Of a DNA stretch of 64,000 nucleotides, positions 25,016 through 36,400 are shown in pieces; position 1 is the first letter of the stretch, and every line of letters starts with the position of its first letter. This DNA comes from Asticcacaulis sp. AC402 (GTDB lineage: Bacteria; Pseudomonadota; Alphaproteobacteria; Caulobacterales; Caulobacteraceae), in NCBI RefSeq assembly GCF_000495835.1, contig NZ_AWGC01000001.1, positions 124,001 through 188,000 of the forward strand, written 5' to 3'. Made by a program: the position numbers and the translations under genes. The notes below the pieces were generated by a model, which saw nothing but the letters and a program-made list of their open reading frames with translations, was not told the origin of the DNA and did not search any database.

Positions 25016-26098
25016 CTACATCACCTCGCGGATGGCGCCGTAAAGGTCGCCCCAGCCGTCACGGGTGCGCACTACGGTTTCAAGATATTCCGCCAGGGCG
25101 ACGCCGTCCTGGACCGGATCCTTGACCACGGCGCCGACGATATTGCCGGCCAGGGCCTGGGCGTCGATACGGCCAGTGCCGAAGTGCGCGGCCTCGGCCC
25201 AGGCCGACACCCCGACCGAGATGGCTTCGGCGGTCGACAGCGAGCCGGTCGGGGTCTTCAGCTTGGTCTTGCCGTTCAGCGTCTTGCCGTCGCGCAGTTC
25301 GCGGAACAGAGTGACGATACGCGCCAGTTCCTTGTCGGCCGGCTGGATCGGCGGCAGGCTGAGGTTCGTGCCGATCTCGGCGACGCGCTTGATGACGATC
25401 TGGGTTTCTTCCTCCAGGGTCGCCGGCGACGGCAGCACCACGACATTGAAGCGCCGTTTCAGCGCCGAAGACAGGTCGTTGACGCCCTTGTCGCGGTTGT
25501 TGGCGGTGGCGATGATGTTGAAACCGCGCCGGGCATCGATGGCGATGTCCAGCTCCGGCACCGGCAGGGTCTTTTCCGACAGGACGGTAATCAGCGTGTC
25601 CTGGACGTCCGATCCCATCCGCGTCAGCTCCTCCAGACGCAGAAGCGTGCCCTCCTCCATGGCACGGACCAGGGGCGTCTTGACCAGGGCTTCGCGCGAT
25701 GGCCCCTTGGCCAGCAGCAGGGCGTAGTTCCAACCATAGCGGATCTGGTTTTCGTCGGTACCGGCGGTGCACTGGATCAGGCGCTGAGACGATCCGGAGA
25801 TGGCGGCGGCCAGGTGCTCCGACACCCACGACTTAGCGGTGCCGGGCAAGCCCAGCAGCAACAACGCCCGATCGGTGGCCAGGGTCGCCACAGCGGTTTC
25901 GATCAGGCGGCGGTTGCCGACATACTTCGCCGAAATGGTCGTGCCGTCCTTGGCCGTGCCGCCCAGCAGATAGGTGACGACGGCCTGGGGGGACATCTTC
26001 CAGTTCTCGGGCCGCGGCCGGTCGTCGCCCGTGGCCAGGGCGGCCAGTTCGCCGGCATAGATGTCCTCGGCGCTGCGGCGCAGTTGGGTGTCAGACAT
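25016..26098 (-). CDS. MoxR-type AAA+ ATPase
   Basis: A 360-residue AAA+ protein. Walker A is GLPGTAKS (residues 83-90). The Walker B region reads TLLRLEE (151-157), with Glu-Glu in place of the usual Asp-Glu. Sensor 1 is ATAN (197-200), and an Arg pair (about 215-216) follows SALK. MoxR ATPases act as hexameric chaperones that remodel partner proteins together with vWA proteins. This one overlaps the DUF5691 gene by 8 bases and sits 2 bases before DUF5682. The operon suggests an ATP-driven machine for RNA damage or translation stress, but this is context inference. Confidence 0.92.
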   Translation of the reverse strand: MSDTQLRRSAEDIYAGELAALATGDDRPRPENWKMSPQAVVTYLLGGTAKDGTTISAKYVGNRRLIETAVATLATDRALLLLGLPGTAKSWVSEHLAAAISGSSQRLIQCTAGTDENQIRYGWNYALLLAKGPSREALVKTPLVRAMEEGTLLRLEELTRMGSDVQDTLITVLSEKTLPVPELDIAIDARRGFNIIATANNRDKGVNDLSSALKRRFNVVVLPSPATLEEETQIVIKRVAEIGTNLSLPPIQPADKELARIVTLFRELRDGKTLNGKTKLKTPTGSLSTAEAISVGVSAWAEAAHFGTGRIDAQALAGNIVGAVVKDPVQDGVALAEYLETVVRTRDGWGDLYGAIREVM

Positions 26099-27503
26099 GA
26101 GAAGCCTCCAGGCTATCCAGGATATCGAGAAAGAGAAGGGCTTGCGCCGTCTTGGCCGGCTCGGCCTGACTCAGTTGGCTGCGCAAGGCGCCACGCTGGC
26201 CCGCCGGACACAGGGCGGCCATCAGGTCGGCGTGGTCGACCTGGAAACCGGCGTCTTTGGCTATGGCGCGCCACGGCCGCGAATTCATAAGTTCGCGCAT
26301 CAGGTCGTCCGACACCGGTCCGTCAAGCAAGGTGGACAGGCGGCCCAGCGGCCAGATCGGCATGTCGTTGACCCAGGTGCGCGGCTGGACGACGATATCG
26401 GCCCAGCGGCGGCGTTCCTCAGGCGTGTAGCCGTCGAGGTCGTCGAGGCCGGCGCGCAGCATCTGGTCGTAGAGATCCGGTATCTGGTCGGCCAGGAGGC
26501 TAAGGAGGTCAAAGCGTTTGTCGGCCGTGGCCATGACGGCGAAGGCGAACAGCAGGTTGGCGTCCTTTTCGGCTGCCGGGATCAGCTCGGTCTCCGGAAC
26601 ATCGACCGCCCGGGCCAGGCTTGCAAAGTCCAGCCCGCCGAAGGTCTCGCGCAGCCACGTCCCGGCGCTGTGACTTTGCACAGTTGCCGGCAGGGTCAGG
26701 GCCAGGGTCGGGCGTTTCCTGAGCAGGCCGGTCTGGCCGCGTTTCAGCCGCTCGACCACGGCGCGCAAGGCTGGATCGTCGCCGTCATGGCCCGGCAGAC
26801 GCGCCAGCAGGCGCTGCGCCAGTTCGCGGACGCGTGGCGCCCGGTCCTTGTCGAGGGATTTCAGAAACTCGGCGTCGTCCGACCCTAAGCCTTCGCGCAG
26901 GGCGGTCAGAATACGAAAACGGTTGTCGGCGTTTTCGGCGGCGAAGGCGGGCTCGACCAGAGCGCGGGCGGCGGCCGGATCCTGGCGGCGCCGGGCCTGG
27001 AGCCAGGCCTGTTTGACCGCCGGCGTGGCCAGGGTCCAGGTGGTGTCGTCGATGGCGTCGGCATCGAAAAAGCCGCGCGCCTGTTGCGGCGGGGCTTCGC
27101 GGCAGGCAAAGGCCGTGGCTTCCGCGCCCAGTTCGTCGGCATGGGCTTTGACAAAAGCTTCCAGCTTCGGCAGGTCGAACGGATGCAGGCGCAGCCTGTT
27201 CACCGCCAGGGTGCGGGCAATCGCAGCAGGAAAAGCATTGGGCGCCAGGCCCTGCTGTTTGGCCGTCAGCAACCGCAGCAGAGGCCGGCGGACCGTCTCA
27301 GGCACGATGGCGCGTGTGTCCGCCACGGCGTCTTCGACATGAAATTGCGCCGGCCCCACCGGCCGCTCGAAGCGCAAGGCCTGACCGGTCAGGCTGAGCG
27401 CCTGCAAGCCGTCGCTCAATCCGACGCGGTCCAGCGGCAGACCATTGCGAGCCCCCGACAGCAGGCCGTGCAGGAGGTTGTGCTTGAGATCGTTAGCCGT
27501 CAT
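26091..27503 (-). CDS. DUF5691 family protein
   Basis: The start at MTANDLKHNLLHG (27501-27503) overlaps the SWIM stop by 4 bases and gives 470 residues. The protein is helical, with HEAT-like Leu/Ala/Arg repeats (FRILTALREGLGSDDAEFLKSLDKDRAPRVRELAQRLLARLPG), and matches the DUF5691 proteins that follow SWIM genes in MoxR-vWA operons. HEAT-like structure suggests a scaffold or nucleic-acid-binding role; no active site is visible. Confidence 0.85.
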   Translation of the reverse strand: MTANDLKHNLLHGLLSGARNGLPLDRVGLSDGLQALSLTGQALRFERPVGPAQFHVEDAVADTRAIVPETVRRPLLRLLTAKQQGLAPNAFPAAIARTLAVNRLRLHPFDLPKLEAFVKAHADELGAEATAFACREAPPQQARGFFDADAIDDTTWTLATPAVKQAWLQARRRQDPAAARALVEPAFAAENADNRFRILTALREGLGSDDAEFLKSLDKDRAPRVRELAQRLLARLPGHDGDDPALRAVVERLKRGQTGLLRKRPTLALTLPATVQSHSAGTWLRETFGGLDFASLARAVDVPETELIPAAEKDANLLFAFAVMATADKRFDLLSLLADQIPDLYDQMLRAGLDDLDGYTPEERRRWADIVVQPRTWVNDMPIWPLGRLSTLLDGPVSDDLMRELMNSRPWRAIAKDAGFQVDHADLMAALCPAGQRGALRSQLSQAEPAKTAQALLFLDILDSLEASHV

Positions 27504-28882
27504 GCCGCCCACCGTCCCAGAGCCGTCTGGGCCCAGCACAGGGTGATCCCTTCTCCATCCCACAGGCCCAGCCCATCGAACCTGTCGAGTCGCAGCAGCG
27601 GCCAGGCCACGGCGGATTGCTCCGGGCAGACCGGCAGGGCCAGGTCACCGTCGCACAGATACAGCCGCTCACCGGACCGGCGCAGGCGTGCCCCCCGAAA
27701 CACCAGCGGGTAGTCGTCCAGCCACGGTTTCAGCGCCAGGGCCTGTTCGTAATGGCCATAGGCCGCGGCCAAGTCGCGGTCCGGCAAGAGGATGTCGCCG
27801 CCGGCTGCCGCACTGCTGGTCTGTTGCACCAGCAGGGCGCGCAACGGCAACGGCGACGGGTAGAAGACCAGTTCGGCGGCAAAGGTATCGCCGGGGCTGT
27901 AACCGCCGGCCGCCGCGCCAGTAGCGACCGGCACGAAGTCGATCAGAACGGCAAAGCGCGGCCCCCCGCCCTCCAGCATCAGCCAGGTTTCCAGCCGCCG
28001 CAACCGGTCGGGCTGGATCTCGCTGCGCGTCGCCCACACCCGCCAGGTGCCGCTCACCCGCAGGGCCTGTGCGTCCGACAACAGGGCTTCGCGCGTGAGG
28101 TTCCAGCCGGTCATCTGGCGGACATCGTCCTTGAGTGCCGGTGGCAGGCTGTCCTGGCGGCGATAGGCCTTGGCGAGGAGGTTTAATACGCCCAGTTCCT
28201 GCAGGGCAGCGCGGGGGCGGGCGGTTTCGGGCAGGGCGAACAACCGCGCCGGCAGGGCGTCCAGCCGGGTGGCCAGGCCGGAAGCCTTGGCGTCGACCAG
28301 GCGCTGCGCCATGATGCGGCAGGCCTGGGCGGGATTGGCGGCGAAGGCTGTAAGGCCGGCCTCGACCTGGTCGTTCAGCCACAGGTCCAGTTCGTCAAGT
28401 CCGCCGGCGATGGCGGCTTCGCGGTCCTGGCGGTTACGTTCGCGCGCAGCCGCGGCGCGGGCTTCGGATTTCGGGTCGGGAGCATCCTCGGTTTCGGTGA
28501 CGGCGGCGATGGAGGCTTTGGGCTTATCGGTTGCCGGTGCGGCGCCGGAGGGGCCGCGGCGGCGGCCCAGCCAGTCCTTGACCCAGTCCGGCGGGGTGCC
28601 AGCCGTGAAGGTCGCCTTCGCGTCGGCGCGCAGCCACATCAGGGCCAGGGAATGTTTGCAGGGGAATTTGCGGCTGGGGCAGGAGCATTTGTAACCGGCG
28701 TCGGTTTCGGTGACGCAGACGCGGTAGGGCGTGGCGCCGGACCCCTGGCATTCGCCCCAGATCAGGCCGGAGCCGTCCTGGGCCAGGGTCGGCCAGCCGG
28801 CGGGTTTGAGCAGTTTGCGCGCGGCGTCCAGCGAGCCCTGGTCGGGCGCGAGCGCTTCGATCTTGTCCAGGCTCAAGCTCAC
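27500..28882 (-). CDS. SWIM zinc-finger protein
   Basis: A 460-residue protein with a SWIM finger CSC-PSRKFP-CKH (Cys66, Cys68, Cys75, His77) near the N-terminus, followed by a charged linker (about 100-160) and a long uncharacterised C-terminal region. SWIM domains bind DNA, RNA or proteins. It is the first gene of the tightly coupled operon SWIM-DUF5691-MoxR-DUF5682-vWA, each overlapping or nearly touching the next. It may be the substrate-recognition part of this machine. The region upstream (28883-29283) is repeat-rich. Confidence 0.9.
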   Translation of the reverse strand: MSLSLDKIEALAPDQGSLDAARKLLKPAGWPTLAQDGSGLIWGECQGSGATPYRVCVTETDAGYKCSCPSRKFPCKHSLALMWLRADAKATFTAGTPPDWVKDWLGRRRGPSGAAPATDKPKASIAAVTETEDAPDPKSEARAAAARERNRQDREAAIAGGLDELDLWLNDQVEAGLTAFAANPAQACRIMAQRLVDAKASGLATRLDALPARLFALPETARPRAALQELGVLNLLAKAYRRQDSLPPALKDDVRQMTGWNLTREALLSDAQALRVSGTWRVWATRSEIQPDRLRRLETWLMLEGGGPRFAVLIDFVPVATGAAAGGYSPGDTFAAELVFYPSPLPLRALLVQQTSSAAAGGDILLPDRDLAAAYGHYEQALALKPWLDDYPLVFRGARLRRSGERLYLCDGDLALPVCPEQSAVAWPLLRLDRFDGLGLWDGEGITLCWAQTALGRWAA

Positions 28883-29283
28883 GGCGTTATCCCTGCCCTC
28901 GGAGGTTGACTAAGGTGCTTTCCGCGTGAGCGTCAAGGGGGGAAGATGAGGGGATCGACGAAGAATGCGGAACCACGGATTTCCCGCGTTTTGTGTTTCA
29001 GGCTAAGGGGCTTCGGGAAGCGTTACTTATACCAACCCACTTTGACTCTGACATTCTTTCCGCAAGGGGACCCCTCCGTCTCGACGCGCTACGATCTTCG
29101 ATCTCCGCTTGCTCGCCACCTCCCCATCAAAAGGGATGGGGAGGAGAAAGAACGAACGCCGATGAGCGAGCGTCATTGGTTGGCATTACTCTGAAGATTC
29201 AGTAGAAGCCCCTCACCCGATCGCCCGCGCTTCGCTCGGCTCTCGTCCTCTCCCCGTAAACGGGGAGAGGTAATTTTAGGCCG
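28883..29283. other. Repeat-rich gap between SWIM and GH43 genes
   Basis: About 400 bases without a gene. It holds a family B end fragment (ATACCAACCC near 29029), a family C fragment (about 29078-29150, GTCTCGACGCGCTACGATC and CTCCGCTTGCTCGCCACC) and a family D hairpin (CCTCTCCCCG/CGGGGAGAGG, about 29248-29271). The island's promoter should be at its left end (28883-28960), but I see no clear consensus. Confidence 0.6.
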
Positions 29284-30309
29284 TCAGCTAAGCGGGCCGT
29301 TCTTAACGGGTTCGCCGAAATCGGGGGTGCCGTCTGGCCGGTACTGAACCACCTGCAGGCGGGTGTGGCGGTTGGGATCGTGCAGCGGATTGCCCTCGAT
29401 CTTCTGGTAGTCGCGGGCATGATAGACTAGGATGTCCCTGCCCTGTTCGTCGACCGTGAAGCTGTTGTGGCCTGGCCCCCAGACATTGTTGGCGGGCGAG
29501 CTTTTGAACACCGGCACCGGCGACTTGGTCCACGAGGCCGGGTCCATCAGGTCGGCATCTTCAGAAGCTGTCAGCATGCCCAGGCAGTAGTTTTCGTCCG
29601 TGGCGCTGGCCGAATAGGTCAGGAAAATGCGGCCCTTGTGGACCAGGAAGGCCGGGCCTTCATTGACCTTATAGCCGATGATTTCCCAGTCGAGAGTCGG
29701 CACGGCCAGGCGCGCCGGCGCCGCTGCCAGCTTCAGCGGCGAAGCCATCGGGGCCAGGTAGATGTTGCTGTTGGTATGAATACCCGGTTCGCCTTGCGCC
29801 CAGCACAGATAGCGCGTGCCGCGGTGTTCGAACAGGGTGGCGTCCAGGGTGAAGGTGTCCCATGGCGTCTCCACCTGGCCCAGCAGGCTCCAGTTGAGAT
29901 TCAGGGGATTGGCGTCACTGTTGGTCAGGACGTAGGTGCGCACCCGGAAGACGTCGCCCTTGTCGCCGGCGCCGAAATAGATGTGCCACTGGCCATCGAA
30001 ATGATGGATTTCCGGCGCCCAGATATAGCCGCCCATCTTGCCTTCAGTTGGACGGTTCCACAACAGCACCTCTTCGGCCGTCGCCAGGCCGGCCAGGGTC
30101 TTGGCGCGGCGGCCGACCAGTCGGTCGAACTCCGGCGCCGTCGCCATCAGGTAGTAGTAGCCGTCGCTGTGCTTGTAGATCTGCGGGTCGGCACGTTGCA
30201 GCACCAGGGGATTGAAAATCCTGGGCGATTCCCCGGCACTGACTGAGGTCGCGGCCAGGCCGCCTCCAGCGATGGTCATTACAAAGCTCCGGCGCGAAAA
30301 GGTGGACAT
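29284..30309 (-). CDS. Glycoside hydrolase family 43 protein (arabinofuranosidase/xylosidase-like)
   Basis: A 341-residue exported protein; the N-terminus FSRRSFVMTIAGGGLAATSVSAG is a twin-arginine-type signal. The five-bladed GH43 fold is indicated by catalytic base Asp41 (RADPQIYKHSDGYYYL), the pKa-tuning Asp156 (TLDATLFEHRG) and the acid Glu217 (NEGPAFLVHKG). AGDKGDVFRVRTYVL and WGPGHNSF are also family-like. The enzyme probably removes arabinose or xylose from plant side chains in the periplasm. It goes with the GH67 gene and the sugar cluster further on. Substrate cannot be fixed from sequence. Confidence 0.88.
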   Translation of the reverse strand: MSTFSRRSFVMTIAGGGLAATSVSAGESPRIFNPLVLQRADPQIYKHSDGYYYLMATAPEFDRLVGRRAKTLAGLATAEEVLLWNRPTEGKMGGYIWAPEIHHFDGQWHIYFGAGDKGDVFRVRTYVLTNSDANPLNLNWSLLGQVETPWDTFTLDATLFEHRGTRYLCWAQGEPGIHTNSNIYLAPMASPLKLAAAPARLAVPTLDWEIIGYKVNEGPAFLVHKGRIFLTYSASATDENYCLGMLTASEDADLMDPASWTKSPVPVFKSSPANNVWGPGHNSFTVDEQGRDILVYHARDYQKIEGNPLHDPNRHTRLQVVQYRPDGTPDFGEPVKNGPLS

Positions 30310-30383
30310 GGATTAGGACGCCTTAATATTGTCGGACAATTTCTCCATAAACGTGCGCCGGAGCCTTTGTCAAATCACAGCGT

Positions 30384-30419
30384 CAAAAAGAAGACGCCCG
30401 GCGGGTTGCGCCGGGCGTC
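30384..30419 (-). terminator. Rho-independent terminator of the ExeM-type nuclease gene
   Basis: On the minus strand GACGCCCGGCG and CGCCGGGCGTC form a perfect 11-bp stem with a 5-base loop (30393-30419), followed by TTCTTTTTG. It ends transcription just after the nuclease stop codon, before the GH43 gene on the same strand. Confidence 0.88.
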
Positions 30420-30442
30420 ACAGTTTCGCAAAGACTGTCCGC

Positions 30443-33400
30443 TTACCAGACGATGTGAGCCAAGACATCAGCCTGGTTGGCGCTGGTCAAAGTAATGACG
30501 TTGCCACCGCCCAGGTTGATAACCGTATTGCCGCCGACTTGCGTGACCAGGGCCGAGTTCTCCGTACCCAGTGTATAGGCGCTGATGTCGATCGTGTCGT
30601 CTGTGGTGAAGTCGGTAATCGTGTCGGCACGGCTGTTCAGGCCGAACAGGAACAGGTCCGATCCCAACCCACCGGTCAGGATGTCAGCACCGCCACCGCC
30701 ATTCAGCGTATTGTTGCCGGCATTGCCGACCAGGGTGTTGACCTGGCCATTGCCCGTCGCGTTGATGTTGTCCGTGCCCGTCAGGGTCAGGGTTTCAACG
30801 TAACGGCCGGTAAGGCTGTATGACACGGTCGAGAAGATGATGTCCGTGCCCTCGCCGATGGCTTCCACGACGTTGTCGGCCGTGTTCTGCACGTAGTAGG
30901 TGTCATTGCCACCCAGGCCGGTCAGGATGTTGGTACCGCTGTTGCCGGTCAGGATATTGCCAAGGGCGTTGCCGGTGGCCTTGGTGTTGCCCGTTCCGGT
31001 CAGGGTCAGGTGCTCGACCTCGGCGCTCAGGGTAAAGGTCGCCGAAGCAAGAACTGTGTCGCTGCCTTCGCCGGCGTTTTCGGTGACGACATCGCCGGTG
31101 GTGTTGACGACATAGGTGTCGTCGCCCGCGCCACCGATCAGGCTGTCGACGCCCGTACCGCCGTCCAGCAGGTTGTTGCTGGCATTGCCGGTGATCGTGT
31201 TGGCCAGGCCGTTGCCGGTGCCGTTCAGAGCCGAACCGGTCAGGGTCAGGGTCTCGAGCTGGCTGCCCGACAGGCTGAAATTGACCGATGCGACGACCAG
31301 GTCAGCGCCTTCGCCGGTGGCTTCGGAGACAGCGTCGCCCGCGGTCTGGACGTAATAGGTGTCGTCACCGGCGCCGCCCGACAGCGTATTGATGCCGTCA
31401 TTGCCGGTCAGCGTGTTGTTGAGCCCGTTGCCCGTGCCCTTGATGTTGCCAAGGCCCGTCAGGACGAGGTTTTCGAGGTTGGCAGCCAGGGTAAAGGTCA
31501 CGGACGACCGCACCGTGTCACTGCCTTCCGCCGCGGCTTCAATGACGACGTCGCTGGTTGCGCCGACGACATAGGTGTCATTGCCCGCTCCGCCGGTCAT
31601 GGTATCAGCGCCCGAGCCGCCATCGATCAGATTGCTGCCGGCGTTTCCGGTCAGCGCGTTGAACGAACCATTGCCGGTCGCATTGATGTCGGCCGAACCG
31701 GTCAGACCCAGATTTTCGATGTTCTGGCCGGACAGCGAGAAACTGATCGACGACAGGACGGTGTCGATGCCCTGACCGCTGGCTTCGACCACGATGTCGC
31801 CGGCAGCATCGACCGTGACGGTATCGTTGCCCAGGCCGCCGTTCAGCGTGTCATTGCCGGTGCCGCCCAGCAGGTAGTCGGCGCCGCCGAAGCCTTCCAG
31901 CAGATCCGCACCGGTCGTGCCGGTCAGGACTTCGCCGAAGTTGCGGAAATCAAAGCGCGCCAGGGTCGGGTCGTGGTCCGAGATGGCCGGGTTGGTTGCG
32001 CCGGTGCGTCCGTTGTAGCCGGTGTTGAGGTGGACGATGTCGTAGTCGGCGACGGCCGCCAGTTCTTCGTCGCTGAGGATGTGGTCGATGGCCTGGCTGC
32101 GGCCGTCGAAGGCGTAGGTATAGCGTTCACCCGGCGCCAGTTCCGACACCGTCAGGTTGACCAGGCGGGTTTCGGAGCCGGCGCGCGCCACACCGTCGGC
32201 ATCGACTGAGCCGGTGGCGACTTCCATCGGGCGATAGAAGTAGAAGTCGTTGAAGTCTCCGCCTTCGATCAGGCGGGCGTCGGCGTTATGATCGGCGATG
32301 TAGTCGAGCACCGACCAGACGTCTTCGGCGACTTCGTTGCGCTGGGCCCAGTCGCTGTTGGTTGGGTTGCCGTTGCTGTTGTTCTGGTCCAGTTCCCAGA
32401 AATTGTCGGAACCGCCCTTGGACGGGAAGTGGTTGGCGGTGACGTAGACGGTGTTGCCGTTGAAGGTGAATTCGGCCATCAGCGACTTGCGCGTCGTGGT
32501 CCAGTCGGCCGAATTGATCTCGCCGGCCACATCAGCGTCGGTGTAGGCGATCAGGTCGCCCGAGGTGCGCACACCGTCGCCGATGCGGTCGGTATAGGCG
32601 CGGCGCTCAGTAATGGTGGCATCGGCGGCCAGATTACCCAGTTGGACGCGGCCCGTGTCGTAAAGGAAGCCGACGCGGATATTGCCACCCGGTTGTCCAC
32701 CTTCGGCGCCGTTCGACGGCAGTTCGTCGACCCACTGGTAGGTCTTGCCGGTGGCCAGGTTCAGGGCTTCGACCAGACGCGTCCAGGTCGTCGAGGCGTC
32801 GACGGTGCCGTCATTGGTGGCGCCATTATTGTCCTGGACTTCTTCGATACAAATGATGTCGGGCGACAACAGGTTATCGTTGATGGCCGCGGCGATGGCA
32901 TCGAAACGTGACTGGGCGTCGTTACCGGCCAGGTTTTCGACGTTGAAAGTCGAGACCCTCAAGGACCGCGCGTCGTGGACCAGGTTGGTGACATCCTGTT
33001 GCGGCGTGGTTTCCGCCAGGTCTTCAACGGCTTGCGCCGAGGGACCTTCGGTGACGTACAGCTTGACCTCGGTGAAGTCGAAGTCGATTACGCCCGAGAT
33101 GTCGCCCAGGGCGTCACCCATATCGAGCTGATTGTGGTAGCCGGCCGTACCGCCGATGCCGGCGCCGGAGAAGTCGAGCTCGACGATGTCGGGGTTGGTG
33201 TCGCCATCGGTGTTGACGCTGCCGCCGTACTCGACGTCGTCGCCGGTCTCGGTGGTGTCCGGACCCGACAGCAGCGGGTCGCCGTTGATGGTGTAGCCGC
33301 CGCGTTCATTGATCTGGTCGGCATTGGCGTTGGCTTCGGAATAGGCCTTGAAGCGGACCTCATTGTTGGAACCTTCGACAAAGCCATCGGAGACCACCAT

Positions 33401-36400
33401 GTCGGGGATGGTGACGTGCATGCCTTCAATCGTCTCGAAGAAGTCGAGCGCGTCGTTTTCAGCGTCGAAGGTGTCGCCAACGCCGTCGAAGGCATCGGTG
33501 AAGTCGGGGTTGTCGTCGCTGAGGGTTCCGTTCGGGATGGCGCGGTTGGCACTGCCGTCCAGAACCCAGGTCGGCACCTGGGTAATGGTGTTCGACTGAA
33601 TGATGGCGGTCGCGCCGGTCAGGAAGGTGCGCGGCAGGTTCTCGAAGGTCTGGTATTCGATGACATAGGCGGTGACCTGGACGATTTCGCCGATTTCCAG
33701 CCCGGGGGCGGCGGTATCAACGGCCGTGCCGCTGTTGGCGTCGTTGCGGGTCATGACGAAGATGCCTTCCGACGTATGCCAGTCGAGATCCCAATCCAGT
33801 TCTTCTTCCATCACGAAGAAGCCCTGAAGCGCGCCGGCATTGTCGATCGCTGTAACAACGGCTTCGATGGTGACCGTGGTGATCGACTGGACATTGTAGG
33901 ACGAGATACCGGCATCGGCCAGGATCGGCGAGAAGAAGGCCGTGCCCTGAATCTCGTGGATGTAGTTGACGTCGTCGTTCTCGATGGTGCCGGTACCGGT
34001 GCCGTCGGCGATGACCGCGCCGCCTTGCGTCGAAACCAGGTTCGACAGGTTGACGGTGAAGGTTTCATTGACCTCGGCCGACAGGTCACCGTTGATGGTG
34101 ACGCTGATGGTCTGGGTCAGATCGCCGCCGGCGGCAAAGTTCAGGCCGCCCGAGGCCGCGACATAGTCGCTGCCGGCCGAAGCGGTGCCGTTAGCCGTGG
34201 CGTAGTCAAGCGTAAAGCTGCCGAGATTATCCGAGCGCGTCACGGTGAAGGTCAGGATGGTGGTGCCGGCATCGCCTTCGGTGATGGCAACGTCGTCGAT
34301 GCTGACATTGGCGGCGTCGTCATCGGTGACGACGATCGAATCGCTACCGTCGATGTGGCCCGCTGCCGTTGCGGTTACCGTGACGGTGTTGGAGCCGTCA
34401 AAGTCGACATCGTCAACCGCGGTGACATCGAAGCTGGCCGAGGCCTGGCCGTCGAGGATGGTGACTGTGACAGGCACCGTGCCTTCGGTGGTGTCGTCGC
34501 TGGTCAGGGTGACGACCAGGTCGCCTACCGTCGAGCCCGAGCGGGTAACGGTGGCGGTTGAGAGGCCGCCATTTTCGGACATGCTGGTCGCCGCGATGGC
34601 AACTGTCAGGACCGGCGTCGGATCATTCGATACGCCGGGCGTGGGTCCTTGCGCGACAAATTCGCCACTGCCGTTGGGCGTGCGGGCCAGGGCGTGGGCC
34701 GTGCCGTCGCCGCCGCCATTTTCGTTGTATTGGGTGGTTTGACCGAGGCCCGTCAGCAGGCCAGTGTCGTCGGTATCGTCGGTGTCATAGACGATGGCAT
34801 CGATCAGGGTGTTGGCCGGGCCAAAGCTGCTGTTGTTGGGGAAGTCCGAGGCGTTGCCCCAGTAGATGGCGACCGCGTCGGCGCCGTTCTGAAGGACGTT
34901 GCCATTGAAGGTCAGGTCGACATTCGGCACGGCGGTATTGCCGAGGACGAAATAGCCGTTGGCGTCGGTGGTGTAGCCGTCCAGATCGAAGGCTGCGTAA
35001 CTCTGGTCATTGGAGCCGTTGTAGAAGACGACAACATAACCGTCGAGCGAAGTATTGCCGGCGCCGCCATCGAACAGTTCGACGAATTCAGCAACGTCCG
35101 AGCCCGGCGTGTCGGAGTCGATCTCGTTGATCACCAGGGTCGATTCCGGAATGTCGGAATCGGTAACGGTCACCGTGGCCTGGTTATCGATGATGGTGGC
35201 CGTGCCTGTGGCGCCCGACAGATTGACGTAGAAGTATTCCGGCGAGGTGCCTTCGAAGGTGGTGTCGCCGTTGAGCGTGATCGAGATGACCTTGCTCAGT
35301 TCGTTCTCGGCAAAATTCAACGTACCGGTCGCAGAGTCATAGTCGGAGGAGGACACAGCCGTGCCGTCCGCGGTGGCAAAATCGACGCTGAAGGCCGCCG
35401 TGCCACCACTGCGGGTGACCGTAACTTCGATCGTGCTTGTGGTGTTGCCTTCGGCCACGGTGATGTCGGAAATGGCGACGTCGCCGGCGCCTGGCACGTC
35501 GTTATTGGTGATGGTGCCGATGCCGCTGGCGTCGCTGAACGAGGCCGTGCCCAGGGTGTCGACGATGTTCGACAGTCCGACCGTAAAGCTTTCGTCCAGC
35601 TCGATATCGGTATCGCCGTTGACGGTGACGCTGATGGTCTGGGTCAGGGCGCCACCGGCCGTGAAGTTGAGGGTGCCTGAGGCGGTGACATAATCGGTGC
35701 CGGCTTCGGCCGTGTCGTCTGCGGTCGCATAGTCGACCGAGAAGGTACCGGTGTTGTTGGAGCGGGTGACGGTAAAGGTCAGGACCTGGGTACCCGAATC
35801 GCCTTCGGTGACAGTGACGTCATCAATTGAGATCGTTGCCGGAACCGTCGCGCCGCCGACAGTAAAGCTGGACGGGGCGGTCAGGTTGTTGTTGTCATCG
35901 CGCGTCCAGTTGGCCGGGTTGACGATGGCGGCCAGCAGTTCGGCCTTGGTGCCCGAGGTGATGCCGCTATAGGCGGCATTATCGACTTCGTTCAGCGCCA
36001 CAGCGTTGGTGCCGTTGGTCAGCCCGGTGGGCAGGGCCGAGGTGTTGGAATCGGTTGCCGTCGCCTGCCACACCGTATTGCCTTCGTTGTTGATGGCAAA
36101 GATGAAGGTCGGCGTAGCCTCGGCGCCTTGATAGGCCAGGATCTGGTCGCCGCCCGTCGAGAAGTTAACGTCGTTGCTTTCGCTGACCGTGCCGGTCGAG
36201 GCGGAGACAGCGCCAGTTGTGTTGATGGTCACCACAGTGCCGGCGGTCACCGCACCACCTGCGGTCCAGGTGATAATGCCTTCGTTTGCGCGGAAGGCAT
36301 TGCTCGATAGCCAGCCGTTATCGGTGAACTTGATTACCGTGCCGGCTTCGAGTTCGACCAGGGCGACGAAGGCGAAGATCTTGTTGGTGTCGGCATTCAT

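Noticed and set aside
32975-34561. 528-codon open frame opposite the nuclease gene
   Set aside because: Same reason: a shadow of the Calx-beta and nuclease region, with no recognisable domain.
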